64,000 bases of DNA from Larimichthys crocea (lineage: Eukaryota; Chordata; Actinopteri; Sciaenidae): assembly GCF_000972845.2 (NCBI RefSeq), contig NC_040016.1, forward strand, positions 619,798 to 683,797, in the 5' to 3' direction. Positions within the stretch are counted from its first letter, which is position 1. Each line of letters begins with the position of its first letter. Below the pieces are notes generated by a model that was given only the letters and a program-made list of their open reading frames with translations, was not told where the DNA came from and did not search any database. The position numbers and the translations under genes were made by a program. Positions 44,051-57,442 of this stretch are shown here, piece after piece.

Positions 44051-47000
44051 GATCGCACACTAACATTTTAGTCTTTTTAACTCAACATTTCATCATGGAA
44101 AAAAGCTCGTTGCTGGTGCACATTTTTTGGCATGCCTATACCCAGTCTTTTCATTGAACGGGGGTTTCTAACATTCATTCACTCTTATTCACTCTGATTT
44201 TGGTGGAGGCATAATGAGATGCTCGACTTTGCATTTTTGTATGTGCATTTTTACATTTTCAGGCCAAATTCCCAGAGGTTTTAAACACAGGCAACATGAA
44301 CTGAATTTAAATCTAGTAACACATTATTTAAAAAAACTAATTCTGTTTGTCATGTATGTAAATGTCTCCGTCTACAGTAAATCACAAGGCTGGTATGTTT
44401 TGACCCAAAAGTAGAGGATAAATATAATCAATAACATTCATATATACCACAGCTATATGTGGAGGTCATTCCAACAATTCAGTCACAGTTCTCTTCCAGT
44501 GCTGCTGTCTGCAGCATGACAATGAGCTTCGGCTCACCAGTCTGTCTCAGTCGATACTGGAGCCAGAGGAGAAGAAAGAGAAGGAAACAGAAGAGGACAG
44601 TCTGACAGGAAGTCTACAGGAAGATCTCTGTTTTCTATTTGCACTAATTAAATGTGACAAATGAGGTTATTAGGAAATAATTTGTTATGATGAACACACT
44701 TTCTTCTTTTTTTTACCTGCAAAATGTTTTTATTAATTGTCTTAATTAAAGCTGGTTTTGGTTCACTGATCATCTCTCTCTGTGCGGTTCTCACATACAT
44801 GTGTTCAACCAACTCTGACAGGGCTTTCATGGTTAGTGGAAACTTTAGGAAAGAAAGATGGACAGCAGCTGTTTTAGTGAGCAGCTGTAACAAAGCCTCT
44901 ATCTGCTGACAGGAAGAGCAATTTACAATTAATCTCGCATCAGTGTGCCATACCATAGCGTTGATTCAGTTGCCTCTTAGGTAAGCAGTTTTCTTAATGA
45001 AACTGACCTTCAGCAAAATTGCTACTTTTGCAAACCCCTATTGTTCCTCAGCATGAGCTAAATCAGTTCTTCTATCGTGTGGATTTAAATGGATAGTTTG
45101 ACATTTTGGGAGTTTGTTTCATCTGCACAAAAATTAAAGTGTCAAAACGACAGCTGCAGGAGTATTTCAGTGTTAGGATGGACATGTAGTGGCTGGAAAG
45201 CAACAGGCTGCAGAGCAACACTAAGACATACAGCATTATAACACAGACTTTTTTTAATACTGTGAGCCACAGCTGACACTTCACTACTACTAAAATATGA
45301 GTAATGAAGAAGACCTTCTTTACAGCCAAGCACAGTAACATCTTGGTCTCCCCTGGTTGCCTGGCAACCGCACGTTGACAAGACTCCAGGAAGATATCAG
45401 GATATCACAATCACGTCTATTGCAAAGTAGGATTTCACATACAAGAGATTTGCCTTGGTTTATTGGTTCATAACAGTACACATAGAGATGAGAGCAAGTG
45501 CTATAGTCAAAAAGCATTGACAATAAAATCTGAAAAACATATTACACAATAACGACAATATTACAAGACTATAAAATATAATAAAAATAACAATACATAA
45601 ATAAATAAATACGTGTATGTACAATATCAAAGAACAGTTGAATCTCACTCAGTCATCCCTCCTGCATGTGTAACTTAAATCATAAGATATTGGGTATTCA
45701 TTCATCTTAAAGCTGACACCAAACCTTCCTATAGATGCTTTTTGTCTATCGATGTAACAGTAACCTTGTTTTTAGCCTCAGTGTCATTCCACCATTTGTC
45801 CCCAGTGAAAACATAAGGCAGTCAGCAGTCAGCAGTCAATGGTGCCTGGATGTAAGTAATCATGCTGCAGCGCTTGGCTTTTTGATGGGAGTCGTAGTTT
45901 TTGAATGGATGCCAATGTGTTGGAATATGGAAAGTAGGGCTCAGGATCACGCTTCAGTTTCTCAAGCAGATGAAAGAAATGTTGAGTGACACATTGCACT
46001 GAACTGGACAGAGTCAGGCTAGCTGTTTTCACCTTTTTTTTCAGTCTTTATGCTAAACTAACTGTCTTCTGTCTGCAGCATCATAGTTCCCAAAATGTTT
46101 TATTAGTTTTTAATGATGTTCAGCTTACTTCACTTTGAACTTACAATTCAATAAAAAATTCTCTGCAGACATCTGAATCTATAATCCTATTTTTTTTTTC
46201 CCATCATGGACCAACTTTTCCAATGTATTTTCACCCAATGTTTGAGCTGTTTGTTTGTCGTTTAAAATGTGCTTTCCTTTCAAACAGCCTGAACTGTTTG
46301 TGAGATAAAAAGGAAAAATGATTCAAAGTACTAGTAAAAAGTTTGTCTTGGAACACAGCCTTTACAATGCTCAAGTGAATGTCACATTGTGTACAAAAAA
46401 TCTGTAATGAAAGAGGCTGATCTTATTAAAAGCGAAACAAAACAACATCCATTCCACACAGCAATAAATCTTTTAGAGAGCAATATAATGCCAAAGGCCT
46501 TTTGGTGTGTGCCTAATGCATTTCTATTCTCATTTAAAAGATGTTGTACACAGAATGACCTTGTGAGGTGTGATTGAGCAGAGATGTTGTCATGCAGAGT
46601 GAGGCTTTGCCTATACTACATCCTAATTTCCATACATTTCTGATAAAAATGGAAAGCCTGTGATATTAGTTGAAGTAACAGAGAAACAAAGAGTCGTCTC
46701 AGTAAATCTGAAACTTATGAGTGTCCATTTTATTGATTTAATTTTAATGCTTTTATTTCCTTGACCAGTTTGTGACGAGTCTCCATGCAACTGATGTTGG
46801 ACCAGGAATGCTTTAAAGAATATTCTGGTAATAGCTTGTTTTTATTGCCTTCTCAAGACCCTCTCTGGCTACAAATAGATAGAAACATTATTGAATCGCT
46901 CTGCGATCAGTCTGTTTCTTAGAAAACATTTATCACTCAAGTGTTTTTTCTCATTGTGACAGTCTCAGTAATCACGCCTTCTTGACTTTGTACATACACG

Positions 47001-48241
47001 TTGTTGACATGTCAACTTCAACATAACAGCTTGACTGTGGTTTGACATGAAGGAGAAAGGTCACCAGAGGATTTCACAGTAGGTAACGCAATATGGTGCA
47101 GAAACAGGGCTATAAAAGTACACCACTGAGATGGAGCAATTTTGTGATTTGGCCCTAGGGAGGAGAAAATAGCTACTTTAGCTTAATATAACAGCAGCGT
47201 GAGATAAGAAAGCTTGCCTTCTCATATTGTTTTATTACAAGGTGAAAAACTACCTGATGTACATATCAAGTGTCAAAAATGTTTTTTTAATTAATCTTTA
47301 AAGTAGCTGAACTATTTGTTTTAATTTGTTTTTCTGTGGACAAAGCTGACAGCTTGATATTATAAATGCCTCAGCTGTCACACAATATTTATGATAAATT
47401 TACATTGCAGACTGTAATTTGCCTAATTGTGTGAAAATCATCTAATCTTTTCATTTTCAGAAATTTCACGCTTCAAACAATCTTAGTCACAGATGTCTTT
47501 GACTGGACCTTCTAACTCTTGTGGCTGACAGTTTGGAGATTAAGACATTGGAGAGCTGAGTTATAAAATGAGTAATCACAATATAAATCTATCTACATCT
47601 TAAGCACATCTAAAGCTCAACACCCTTTATCGTGGGCAAATTCATTTCCCTGGGGACTCATCTAAATGAAAGATGGACAGTTCCAGAGTAAACCACAGAC
47701 ACATAGCTCATTTCTGGTGAAATCTGACATCTATTTAAAGAATGCAAAAGCATAAACTCTGCTTGGCAGGGAAGGACGTTTTCTTGTTTTATGGAAAGTT
47801 TTCTCACACCAGTTTTTATCAAAGGAGATAAAGAGTTCTGGCTATTGATTGCTTTGGTCGTATTAACTGTGTGACCAGGCTGCAGTGAGAGCTTGGCCAC
47901 TGCAAAACTCTTTATGAAAACATGCATGTGACGCATGGGATAACACATTTATTGTCTTTCATTAGAAGCCATGATCTTATGATGCTGAGATTAGTCAGTA
48001 ATAAAGGTACATGGTACAACAACACTTTAGCTCAAAGTCAACATGGTACACAAATAAATTTGTGAAACTACTGCATGACGAAGAAGCATATAAAAATTAT
48101 GAGTCAACCACCAAGGATATTACTGTCTGTTCCCACCATTCAACTTTCTGTCTGGTGACATCATTAGGGTTTTTTTGTGTCCAAAAATGGACGGAAACTA
48201 CTCTGAAACTGAATTGTAATTTAAAGATGTTATTGGAATAT
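44051..48241. other. Gene desert, part 3
   Basis: No gene. Dispersed repeat fragments at 45090-45120 and 46015-46080, and an (AATA)-rich stretch at 45580-45612. Nothing else is recognised. Confidence 0.5.
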
Positions 48242-48323
48242 CAGAATATAAAGCAGAAAATAAGGATTGCTCTCATATTGTACAGAATATAAAGCAGAAA
48301 ATAAGGATTGCTCTCATATTGTA
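48242..48323. repeat. 41-bp perfect tandem duplication
   Basis: Two identical units, 48242-48282 and 48283-48323, starting CAGAATATAAAGCAG. Confidence 0.95.
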
Positions 48324-48439
48324 GCAGCATATTTGATAAAGCTACAAATTTGGGGGTTTTATTTACAGGGTTGAATGTGCTTATTTTAAGCCACTTTTGA
48401 TGAAGGTGTCAGTCATATATAAAAACATGATGTAAAGTG

Positions 48440-48690
48440 GGTGACTGGCTGACTGTGGCTCAGGAGATAGTTGAGTTGTCCACTAATCAGAAATCTAATC
48501 CAATCAGAGGATCAGTGGATCAATCTCCGGCTCCTCCAGTCTGTGAAGTGTCCTTGGACAAGATACTCTGTGAATGATTAGCTCCTTTCTGATAAGCTGT
48601 TGGCAACTTGCATGGCAGCCAATGGTGTCAGTGTATGAATGTGAAAAAGCACTTTGAGTAGTCAAATTAGTACAATAATTTTACTATATA
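48440..48690 (+). mobile_element. tRNA-derived SINE with a small internal duplication
   Basis: The head GACTGTGGCTCAGGAGATAG (A-box-like) is followed by GGATCAATCTCCGGCTCC (B-box-like). The body GAAGTGTCCTTGGACAAGAT and GGTGTCAGTGTATGAATG is characteristic of an abundant fish SINE. An extra AATCTAATCCAATCAGAGG-like segment near 48485-48510 looks like a local duplication before the B-box. Confidence 0.75.
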
Positions 48691-49323
48691 GAAATTGAAT
48701 GTAAAAACAGATAAAAAAGAAAAAAATTTAAATCCAAAGAAAGCCAAATGACAGAAACAAGCAGACAGAACAAACATTTTGCTCTATACTCATTTATTTA
48801 CATTCTGAAATCTTCATTTTCTGCGCTGTTTTTTTGTTGTTGCAACAAACATAATTTGCATAGAAATCCCTCCGCAATCCAAACATTGCTCCTGGATTGC
48901 AAAAAAATAAAAAATAAAAAATGACCTGATGCAGATGCTGAAGCCTTTCAATTTTCCAGGACACAGCACAGGCGCAGACCTCACATTTGCCAAAATTACA
49001 AAGAAGAAACAGGCTGGCAGGTGGCAGAGAGGCCTTTACAAAGCCCAGCAGGGCTGGCTGATTGGCCAGAGCTACTTTCCCTTCCCAAAGAGCCAAACAC
49101 AAATGATGTAATGGGCATCATCAAAACCAGCATTGTTATAGCACTGTTATAGCTTTTTTCTCTATCATCTTAATTGGCATACACAGACATATGCTGGGAA
49201 AGTCGCCAGTTCATCACATTTACTCACACCAACAATAATAGCTATAATGCTTATGTAATAGCTATGCGCCTCCAGATATTTTACACTTTTTGTGCGGAGA
49301 GAGAAAGTTAGATAGTTGATTAG

Positions 49324-49325
<2 letters not shown>

Positions 49326-49362
<37 letters not shown>
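49326..49362. repeat. (GT)n microsatellite
   Basis: About 18 GT units in a row, seen directly. Confidence 0.95.
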
Positions 49363-49364
<2 letters not shown>

Positions 49365-49989
49365 AATCTTTAGTCATGGTTTTATCTTTCTTTAGTTTTC
49401 AAACACTAAACAGGAAGAAAAAAACAACATTAAATAATAGTAAAATAATGTGAGTGATGGTACATCGTCCAGGAGAATGGACAATTAATTAACTGAAATT
49501 ATCAAATTGGGCCATATGTGGCTCGACACACCTGATTTACAGCTTTAAATATTTGTTTTACTACTTAGCTGTCAGACTTATCCCTCCACACACATGGAGC
49601 TGCTGAGCAGAGGTGAAGTGAAGATAATATTATGCGAGTTTAACTTCTTACATTATCGTGTGTGTAATAATATACACAGTAAAAAAACAGTGGTAAGAAA
49701 ACAAAACCTTAACAATATACCCTATACAATATCCTATTTTAAACAATATATACACCCTATATACACATGTATAAATAACAGTTAAATAGAACCAGTAACA
49801 GTAACAGTAAAAAATAAAAAACAAGCAGCAGTGAGGTAACAGTGAGATGAGATAATTTAGTATGTATTTAGTTAATTTAGTATGTGAATGATTTACACTA
49901 ACTGCACTGGCTAGTTTTCTCACAAAGGTTAACTGCAGTGAGGTAGCTAGCTGAAATGGTTGGTGCTCAGTGTGTTTAGCTGTCAGTGT

Positions 49990-50230
49990 TTTCAGTTACC
50001 AGGTACTCTGGCTTCCTCCCACAGTCCAGACACATGCACTTAATAGGTTAATTGGTGACCATAAATTGGTCGTGGGTGTGAATGTGTTTGTGAATGGTTG
50101 TTTGTCTCTATGTGTCCTGTGATGAACTGGCGACTTGTCCATGGTGTACCCCACCTCTCGCCCAAAGTCAGCTGGGATAGGCTCCAACCCCACTGTGACT
50201 CTGATGAGTATAAGCTGTTCAAAAGATAAT
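49990..50230. repeat. Abundant fish interspersed repeat fragment
   Basis: Contains CTTCCTCCCACAGTCCAGAC, TGATGAACTGGCGACTTGTC and GTCAGCTGGGATAGGCTCCA, phrases found in a very common teleost repeat. Spurious minus-strand open frames over it reflect the repeat, not a gene. Confidence 0.7.
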
Positions 50231-52700
50231 TGACTAAATATGTGTCAGAACCAAATAAGTAGTATAATAAAAAATGTTTAATTTGTTTGAGCTTTTTGAT
50301 ATTTTTGTCATGTTTGACTCTTTTATTACGACTTTATGGAGGTCCATAGAGGTCTTCAAATTACTTGTTTTGTCTCACTCACAGTGTAACATATTAAATT
50401 CATATGATGATCTTATAAAATAGATAAAAATCTCCCATTTTGTAAAGGAAGAAACATGTTTGATGCTAGCTCTCTCACAGAATGTAGGTAAATCTGTCTT
50501 ACATTCATTCATATGGTATTTGATATTTGATATAATGATATTTTTAAATGATAAAACAGTCACAGATTCAAGACTAAATTGTACTCTGGCATTACAAATC
50601 TGAAGTAGAGATCTGGTGTTTGCTCAGTACGTCACATCAGTCCCAGTTGTACGTGAACCCTCTGATGACACAATGCTAACAGCCCAACTGTCACAATGAA
50701 TCAAGCTTACACAACAGCTGCCCAAGTACTTTTTTGTATGCAGACTGTGAGATTTCTGGCTTAGCAACAATCTCCCTCATCACATTGATGGTGATGTGAT
50801 ATCCCAACTGCTGTGAGACATCTTATTATAAAATATGTCCAATGCATGCAGACTGCAAATAATCTGCCAGGTCGTGCTGAGACGATCAGAGTCTGATTAT
50901 TATGCATCCCGCTTCTTCCATTAAAGGTTTATCATTTCCACATGTTTGATTCTTGTTAACATGCCATGTGGCACAGAGGCGGGGTAGATTGATGGATGGG
51001 TGCACTGTGTTCAGGAAAGCAAACAATGAAGAGAGAGCACACCCAAAAGCACCTCATTCTCACTAAGAGGAGCTTGGCAGCCAGCGACAGACAGACTGCT
51101 CGGTCCTGTTAGAGTAACCATAAATGCAACATTTCATATTTATAATGAAAATAATATAGACAATAAATGTACCTATATAATTGTTTTTAAAAAAATGATT
51201 CACACCAATTCAGATAAGAAGGATTAAAGATCAGGAGCCAATCAGGAGGTACAAGTACTAGTCATGATTTTACGTATATAACAAAAAAGAAGGCATAGAA
51301 CATACGGACATATTTCAAAAAAGAAAATTTGTATCTGAAGATTTAAATAATGAGAATAAACAAACAAACACAGCCACTAATCTCAGAGTCAAACATCGAT
51401 GTGTTTCTGTGATAAGTATTTGAGCATTGATAACGATGTGTCTTTTTTTTTTTGTATCTTCTCAAGAGGGATTTAAAGATGCCCCTTTCACAGACCGTTT
51501 ATGCAAAGTATTAGTTTCATGGCCCAGAGACACCACTGGTGAATGTTATTAACAAGTCAGACTGGACACCAACTCAGCCTTGGCTTAGAGCTCAGCATTT
51601 ACATTTCGCCTGATCCTGTAACACACAACTTCACTCTACAACAGATGAGTATATCTTTTTATTTTTTCAATGTTAGAAATGAGAAATAAAATGACTTGTT
51701 TCATTAAATAGACACTAGCTGTGAAGGCTAGTCAACAACCACCTCGCTGGTAATGATGTTACATTATCTCAGCTTCCACCAAGGTCACCCTGCCTTCTCA
51801 AAGCTTATTGTAAAAACAAATTAGTTGTATATACTGTGGAAATGGAGACAGGGTTGACAAAGGAGGCCTGAGGTGCATGACGACATGAGACAAACACACA
51901 CTCAGACAATTTCCAAAGAAATGCAAGTAAAAATGTTAGTGTATATTCATTATTATGCTCCATGTTGGAACTGCTAAAAGAGATACTGTGAACACTCCAT
52001 GGCTCTAAATGCATAATTAGCATGTTGTTTACCAGAAACAGAGACATGAAACAACATTTTTTTTTGTTCCCTTCCTGGTGCAGATGAAGATCATGCACAA
52101 CTCTGTGAAAGGTTTTGTTGAAAATGTCAAACTGATATATAACTAATAATATATTCTAATCAATAATTAGACAGTGCTAGAATGTGTATTCTGCATTCTT
52201 ACTTGAAAAGGTTCAACGAACAAAAGTGAGAAAAGCAGCATAGAAACTGTTGTGGGGGATATTATTCTCCAGTTCAGTCAGTGGATAGAAAGTGCACAGG
52301 AGTCCAAGGTATTTTATGTTTTATTTTATAGGTTTATTGAAGCTTGGCCAAAGAGAATGGAGGATTTATCAATACACTTGTCAGACATGATTCCAGCCCA
52401 ATTTTAAAGAAGCTGTCCTCTCCTCTCTGGCTCGTCTGCATGCCTTCAGAATATGTCCATGTAGAGGCTTCTACGTTATTTACCTATCTGTTTTGTCTGG
52501 GGAGTGAGAGAGCCCTAACCTCGGTTAGCATAGTAATGATTAATCCTGCTTTCCTAAACACAAACATACAGCTGCTCTGTATCTCATGGAGAGAAGTCCG
52601 GTGTCCCCATAACAATCTAAGATTTAACACTATCCACACTGACCTCAGGATATATGCTTGATCCATACATGGCATGCTAGAAACTCAGAAACCAAGCAGC
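50231..52700. other. Gene desert, part 4
   Basis: AT-rich sequence without recognised exons, RNA genes or repeats. Confidence 0.5.
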
Positions 52701-52880
52701 AAACTCCATGGTTATGAAATGAAGCCAATGTGCCAAAAATTGCAGTTCCTTGAACGTCCACTTGAGGTTGGCTACAGAACATTTCAACCTCCATAAGCCC
52801 CCATATTAAAGTCCAACTACACAGCAGCAGTGAACATGTTTACAGCCTGGTCTCCATAGCTAATTTTCCAAGTGACAACC
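52700..52880. repeat. Dispersed repeat fragment
   Basis: Shares GAACATGTTTACAGCCTGGT and the following TCTCCATAGCTAATTTTCC with sequence around 6020-6080. A common fish MITE-like piece. Confidence 0.55.
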
Positions 52881-53149
52881 ATGCTCAGGGTAATGTTTTA
52901 TATAAACAGTCATCCTGTTCAGGACCATGTGGGGCTGGAGTATATCCCATGATTTATTGGACAGGTCACCTATTTATGACATGGCAACACAAACATAGTC
53001 ACATAGTATATAAATATAGTCACATTATATTAAAATCAGTTAAGAGGTCTCAGTTTATTTAAACTCCATATTTTTGTACACAAAGATAAAGTTGGTCGTT
53101 TTGAACTAATAAAAGCTGAATGATATTGAAATAATAATTTTATTACTTT

Positions 53150-53270
53150 TCACGCGCTAGCATGCTAGAAGTGTGGCTTTAGGGATGGTAAAGTCTGGTT
53201 GTTGTCAGTCTTCTTTGATCCAAGAAATGTGATATTTATGGAGCCATGGATGACTTCCCTTACTTTCCCA
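53150..53270. repeat. Dispersed repeat fragment
   Basis: GTGTGGCTTTAGGGATGGTAA followed by a GTCAGTCTTCTTTGATCC-like stretch resembles another repeat common in fish introns. Family unnamed. Confidence 0.4.
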
Positions 53271-54436
53271 CATATTATTATATGATATTTTTGATTGTTA
53301 CAGGAAAAATTTTAGTGGAATTTTGTTTCTACATTATGGGGGCGTGAATTTTCAATGATCTTTTAATATCGGGTCTTCTGGCCGTGAGAGAGTTGCTAGT
53401 TGTGTAATCATTCCCAAGTAGTCATTTCTAAAATGACTTACTGTTATTAAAAGTGAAACTAAATAAGAGAGGCAGTACACAAGCCACTTTTCATCTCTGA
53501 GACATCACTGTTGGTTAAATAAAATAAGCATGCAGGATGATTCCAGACTAGATACAAACTAATTATGTTAATAATCAATGTTATCATTAAGGTTCTGGGA
53601 AGTTTTGATAAAATCCCAAACTATCCAAAAGCCTCCAGGACTTCTGTATCTGACCTGAAGATGCCATAAATGTGTCACTGATTAAGCCCTGTAGAGTGTT
53701 ACTGGAATTGTTTCAGTTATGTTTAATTTACTGAGTTGTGGATTTAGAGAAAATAAAAGGGTGCACAACTTCTAACAAAACCCCTAAAGAGACTTTAAGA
53801 GGTTATATCTGATTCACTCTGAGCACACATGGTTGTTTTTAGAACAATAATGTGGACCTCATCTCTTCTTAGAGCAAGATTATACAACTTTTCCATAGAA
53901 TAACAGAACAAGAACATAGAACAACACTCCTCACCTCCTACGCCTGTTCTTGCATACTTACTAACTTTGTCCTCTGGGTAGACATATGTAACGCTTTACA
54001 GCCACCCAGCTATTCTACCTATTTTGGTGAAACTGGATTATATTTTATGGAGAAAAGGTTTCTGCTTTTGCCCCTGATGGCCTCCAGCTACTCTGTCTCA
54101 ACTCTCTGTGATTTACAGAGTTTCCTGATGGACAGTAAAGTAAACTGGTGCAAATTATGCTATGTTAGTTAATGTCGCTTTGTTGGCCAGGCCGCCCAAA
54201 CTGTGAGCTCAGAGCACCAGGGGAGTGTTAGTGTTTGTACCCCAGGCGTTTTGAATCATCAGGAAGAGGAGGTTTTCAGGCCGATGGGGAGAGGAAGGAA
54301 GAGTCATTTTTGAGAAGCGGTTTTACTTTATGTCAGTAAAGAAGAAAACCAAATAGATTTCAACACATAGACATCTTGATTACTAACTGACCATACCGGA
54401 TGTGTTACTTCAGTTTTTTAATGTTGCTGTTCTCTA

Positions 54437-54868
54437 AAGTTGGTTGGTTCGTTCGTCTTCTACCGCTTTTCCGGTACTGGTCGTGGAGGCAGCAGCTTCA
54501 GCAGGGAAGCCCAGACGTCCCTCTCCCCAGCCACTTCTTCTTGCTCTCCCAGGGGGACCCCAAGGTGTTCCCAGGCCAGCCGAGAGACATAGTCCCTCCA
54601 GCGTGTCCTGGGTCTTCCCCGAGAACGTGCCCGGAACATCTCACCAGGGAGACGTCCAGGAGGCATCCTCACGAGATGCCAGAGCCACCTTAACTGGTTC
54701 CTCTCGATGCAGAGGAGCAGCGGTTCTACTCTGAGCTCCTCGTGGATGGCCGAGCTTCTCACCCTATCTCTAAGGGAGAGCCCAGTCACCCTGCGAAGGA
54801 AGCTCATTTTGGCCGCTATTCGCAGTCTCATTCTTTCGGTCACTACCCAAAGCTCGTGACCATAGGTC
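54437..54868 (-). mobile_element. Non-LTR retrotransposon 3' end (ORF2 C-terminus)
   Basis: Minus-strand frame 54843-54460 reads as the C-terminal part of a teleost LINE polyprotein: KMSFLRRVTGLSLRDRVRSS, then LRWLWHLVRMPPGRLPGEMF, then GRPRTRWRDYVSRLAWEHLG. A short deletion removes residues before GRPRTRW. The 3' end runs into a GGTTCGTTCG-type tail. 5'-truncated, no RT motif, not functional. Confidence 0.82.
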
Positions 54869-57063
54869 TAAAGTTGGTCTAGATTTTTTAATAGAAGAAA
54901 GGTTTTAGAGTTGATGCTGTGAAGGCTGTAGTTGATAGTACTATGGTCAAGCTTTTATAATTCCCATAGTGCAACTCAACCTCCTTGAGGTCCTCGCCAG
55001 TATTAATTGTTTGTCTTTGACTAGGTGCCACCATATCTCAACACTGGTGGTGGTGGTGGCCAAGGTTGAAGAGACTTATTGCTGCCTTCCTAGTCATAAT
55101 AAATATCCTGCCGTTGAATACAGTAACACCTTCATGAGTAAAAACATTCTCTTTGACTAATTCTGGGCGTATAGTATTTGTGTGTTATTTTTGGGTTTAA
55201 AGTCTGACCACCAGGATGAGTTGGACAGAATGTGAGACTGACTCAGGCACTTCTGATGAACTATGAGAGTGTCTCTAATTTTCCTTGGTCAAGCATCAAT
55301 AACTATCACAGCATAAGACATCAGAGGTTCCTGAACACTTTCTTCCTTCCTGACCTCACCATTGACCTTTGAGTTCAGCAATTTATTAGGTACACTTTTA
55401 CAGTTGATTCCAAGTCAATACAACAGCTCTGTCATAAAGTCAGCCTTTTTTTAGTTAGTTTATGGTAGTTTTTGTTGACACTGTTGGAAATTTGAAAATT
55501 CAATTAAAAGTGTTTTTCTGGGACGGTGTTTTTCTGGACTATTTTGCTGTATATTGAGAGGTGTTTTGTAATTCTTATCTACATATATCAGGAGGGCAGA
55601 ATACCTCTGAATATAATCCAGTGTGAACAGCACAAATCACAAATCACAGGGATATCTGACCTTTTTACAGTAATTCATCTGACTTTTCTTGTTATTTTAG
55701 ATTTACATTCGTCACAATCCTGTATTGTTGTGAGTCACTTTGTAAATAAAGATGTGGAAGAATGCTGTGATGGAGGCAGTCAGTCAGTTGAGGGACAGTG
55801 AGGTTTGGGGTGACACTTTGGTACAAGCTTCAGTAAATAACACACATGCATTCACACACACTGCATTGCTCCACTAAAGGCCATTATTACAAATTGGTCT
55901 CTCTTTCTTTTCACCGCCACTCCTTATGTACTGTATAACAAAATGAATGTAATGCTTTGGTAATCTCTCCTGCTCTCTGGATTAAGCCTCCTCTGCAATG
56001 TTTTATGTACCATAACTATAATGACAATAAAGTCTGCCTGTATATGTGTAAAGAATTAATTAAACCTGATAGAGTTTTGCCAGTCTTGGAGCTCTACAGT
56101 ATTTATATGCACTAAGAGGACAAACAGGCATCAGTTGTCAATAATCTCTTTGCTCACTATCTGCCTTGAACCAATTCGCCCCTCCAATCGTTGACATTTT
56201 CAATTTTAAATCTTCTCTCCATCTTCACTTTCATCCAGCTTGATGCTACCTACTCTCCTTCCCCTCTCCTTTGCTATTCCACAGTGTTCGTTATGGGCAT
56301 CAGAAGAGCAGCCAAAGTCACACAGTAGCATCACTCACTCTGATGTGCACTAAAAATCAGGATATCTCTGCTGTCTCTGTCATGCTCTGTTATTTTAAAT
56401 CTTTAGCCCTGCAACTTGAAAACAAGACTCATACCATGATAAGAGCAACAGGAACATCACTTATCAGTTATTGCACATATGCAGGTTTCAGCTTCAGCTT
56501 ATATTCTGTTGCATGCTGTAGGTCAGCAAATGAAGCACCCGTAATATGAGGCTCATCCCAGCAGTAAAGTGTCTGAACAATTCCCTCCATTTAGGCAGGA
56601 CTGCAGAGGGTTGATGAGGAGCTGCACATGCTCTCCTTAAATTATCATGCTTCAGCAGCCACTAGAGAGATTCAAAACAATAGACCTCAGTGCAAGCTGG
56701 AAAACATTCAGCAGGCCTGTGGAAACAGAGTAAAAGCTGCTTCCAGCTTAAGTGTTATGTTGATCTCAAGTCCATAGAAAACAGATAATGAGAACAGATG
56801 TTAAGAACGATAAACTATAACTAGTGACACCCACACAGTTTTACTTGGTATGATGAACTACTGAGATACTTCTCCATTGAAATGCACCTAAAATGTAAAT
56901 TTCCTTTTTGCTCAAATGAAGCAACTCTTCACACTTTGTCAGAAAATAACACGATTGACTGATTCAATTCACTTTGTACTTTTTTGTTCATCTAGAGGCA
57001 AAGTTGCAGATCACCATCACTACTAATGCACTTAAATTATAAAAGGTAAAACTACTGGTTGTC
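54869..57063. other. Gene desert, part 5
   Basis: Nothing recognised beyond short random open frames. Confidence 0.5.
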
Positions 57064-57442
57064 ATTAAAGGTCCAGTTTGGTGTTCTATTTACAGTTACA
57101 GTCATACATTTACATTTAAATTCTACAGAATTTAGGAAAATTGAATATGCATAACAATGTTTTCATTACTGTACAATCACCAATCACCAACAATCAAGAA
57201 TCACTATGTTCTGGTACCTTAGAATGAGACTTTTATATTTACACTGAAGGCCCTCTTCCACAAAGTCATGTTTCTACAGTAGCCTGCAATGGACAAACTA
57301 AACGGTGGCTCTAGACTGTCCATTTCATGTTTTTCACACTTTTTTCAGCCACTGTATTTTCTCCTTCACGCTAGTATAGATGGGGTCAAATGAGAGGTTT
57401 GAACCACTAGATGGTACTAAATCCTACACACTGGTCCTTTAA
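57064..57442. mobile_element. MITE copy (family of 5667)
   Basis: Left end ATTAAAGGTCCAGTTTGGTG. The right end, CTACACACTGGTCCTTTAAG, is the reverse complement of the 5667 left terminus. The flanking ACCACTAGATGGTACTAAAT matches its TTTAGTTGCATCTAGTGG. Best-preserved uninterrupted copy in the window. Confidence 0.75.

Noticed and set aside
49996..50222. Two minus-strand ORFs reading GLEPIPADFGREVGY
   Set aside because: Translation of an abundant interspersed repeat that often yields spurious fish protein predictions.
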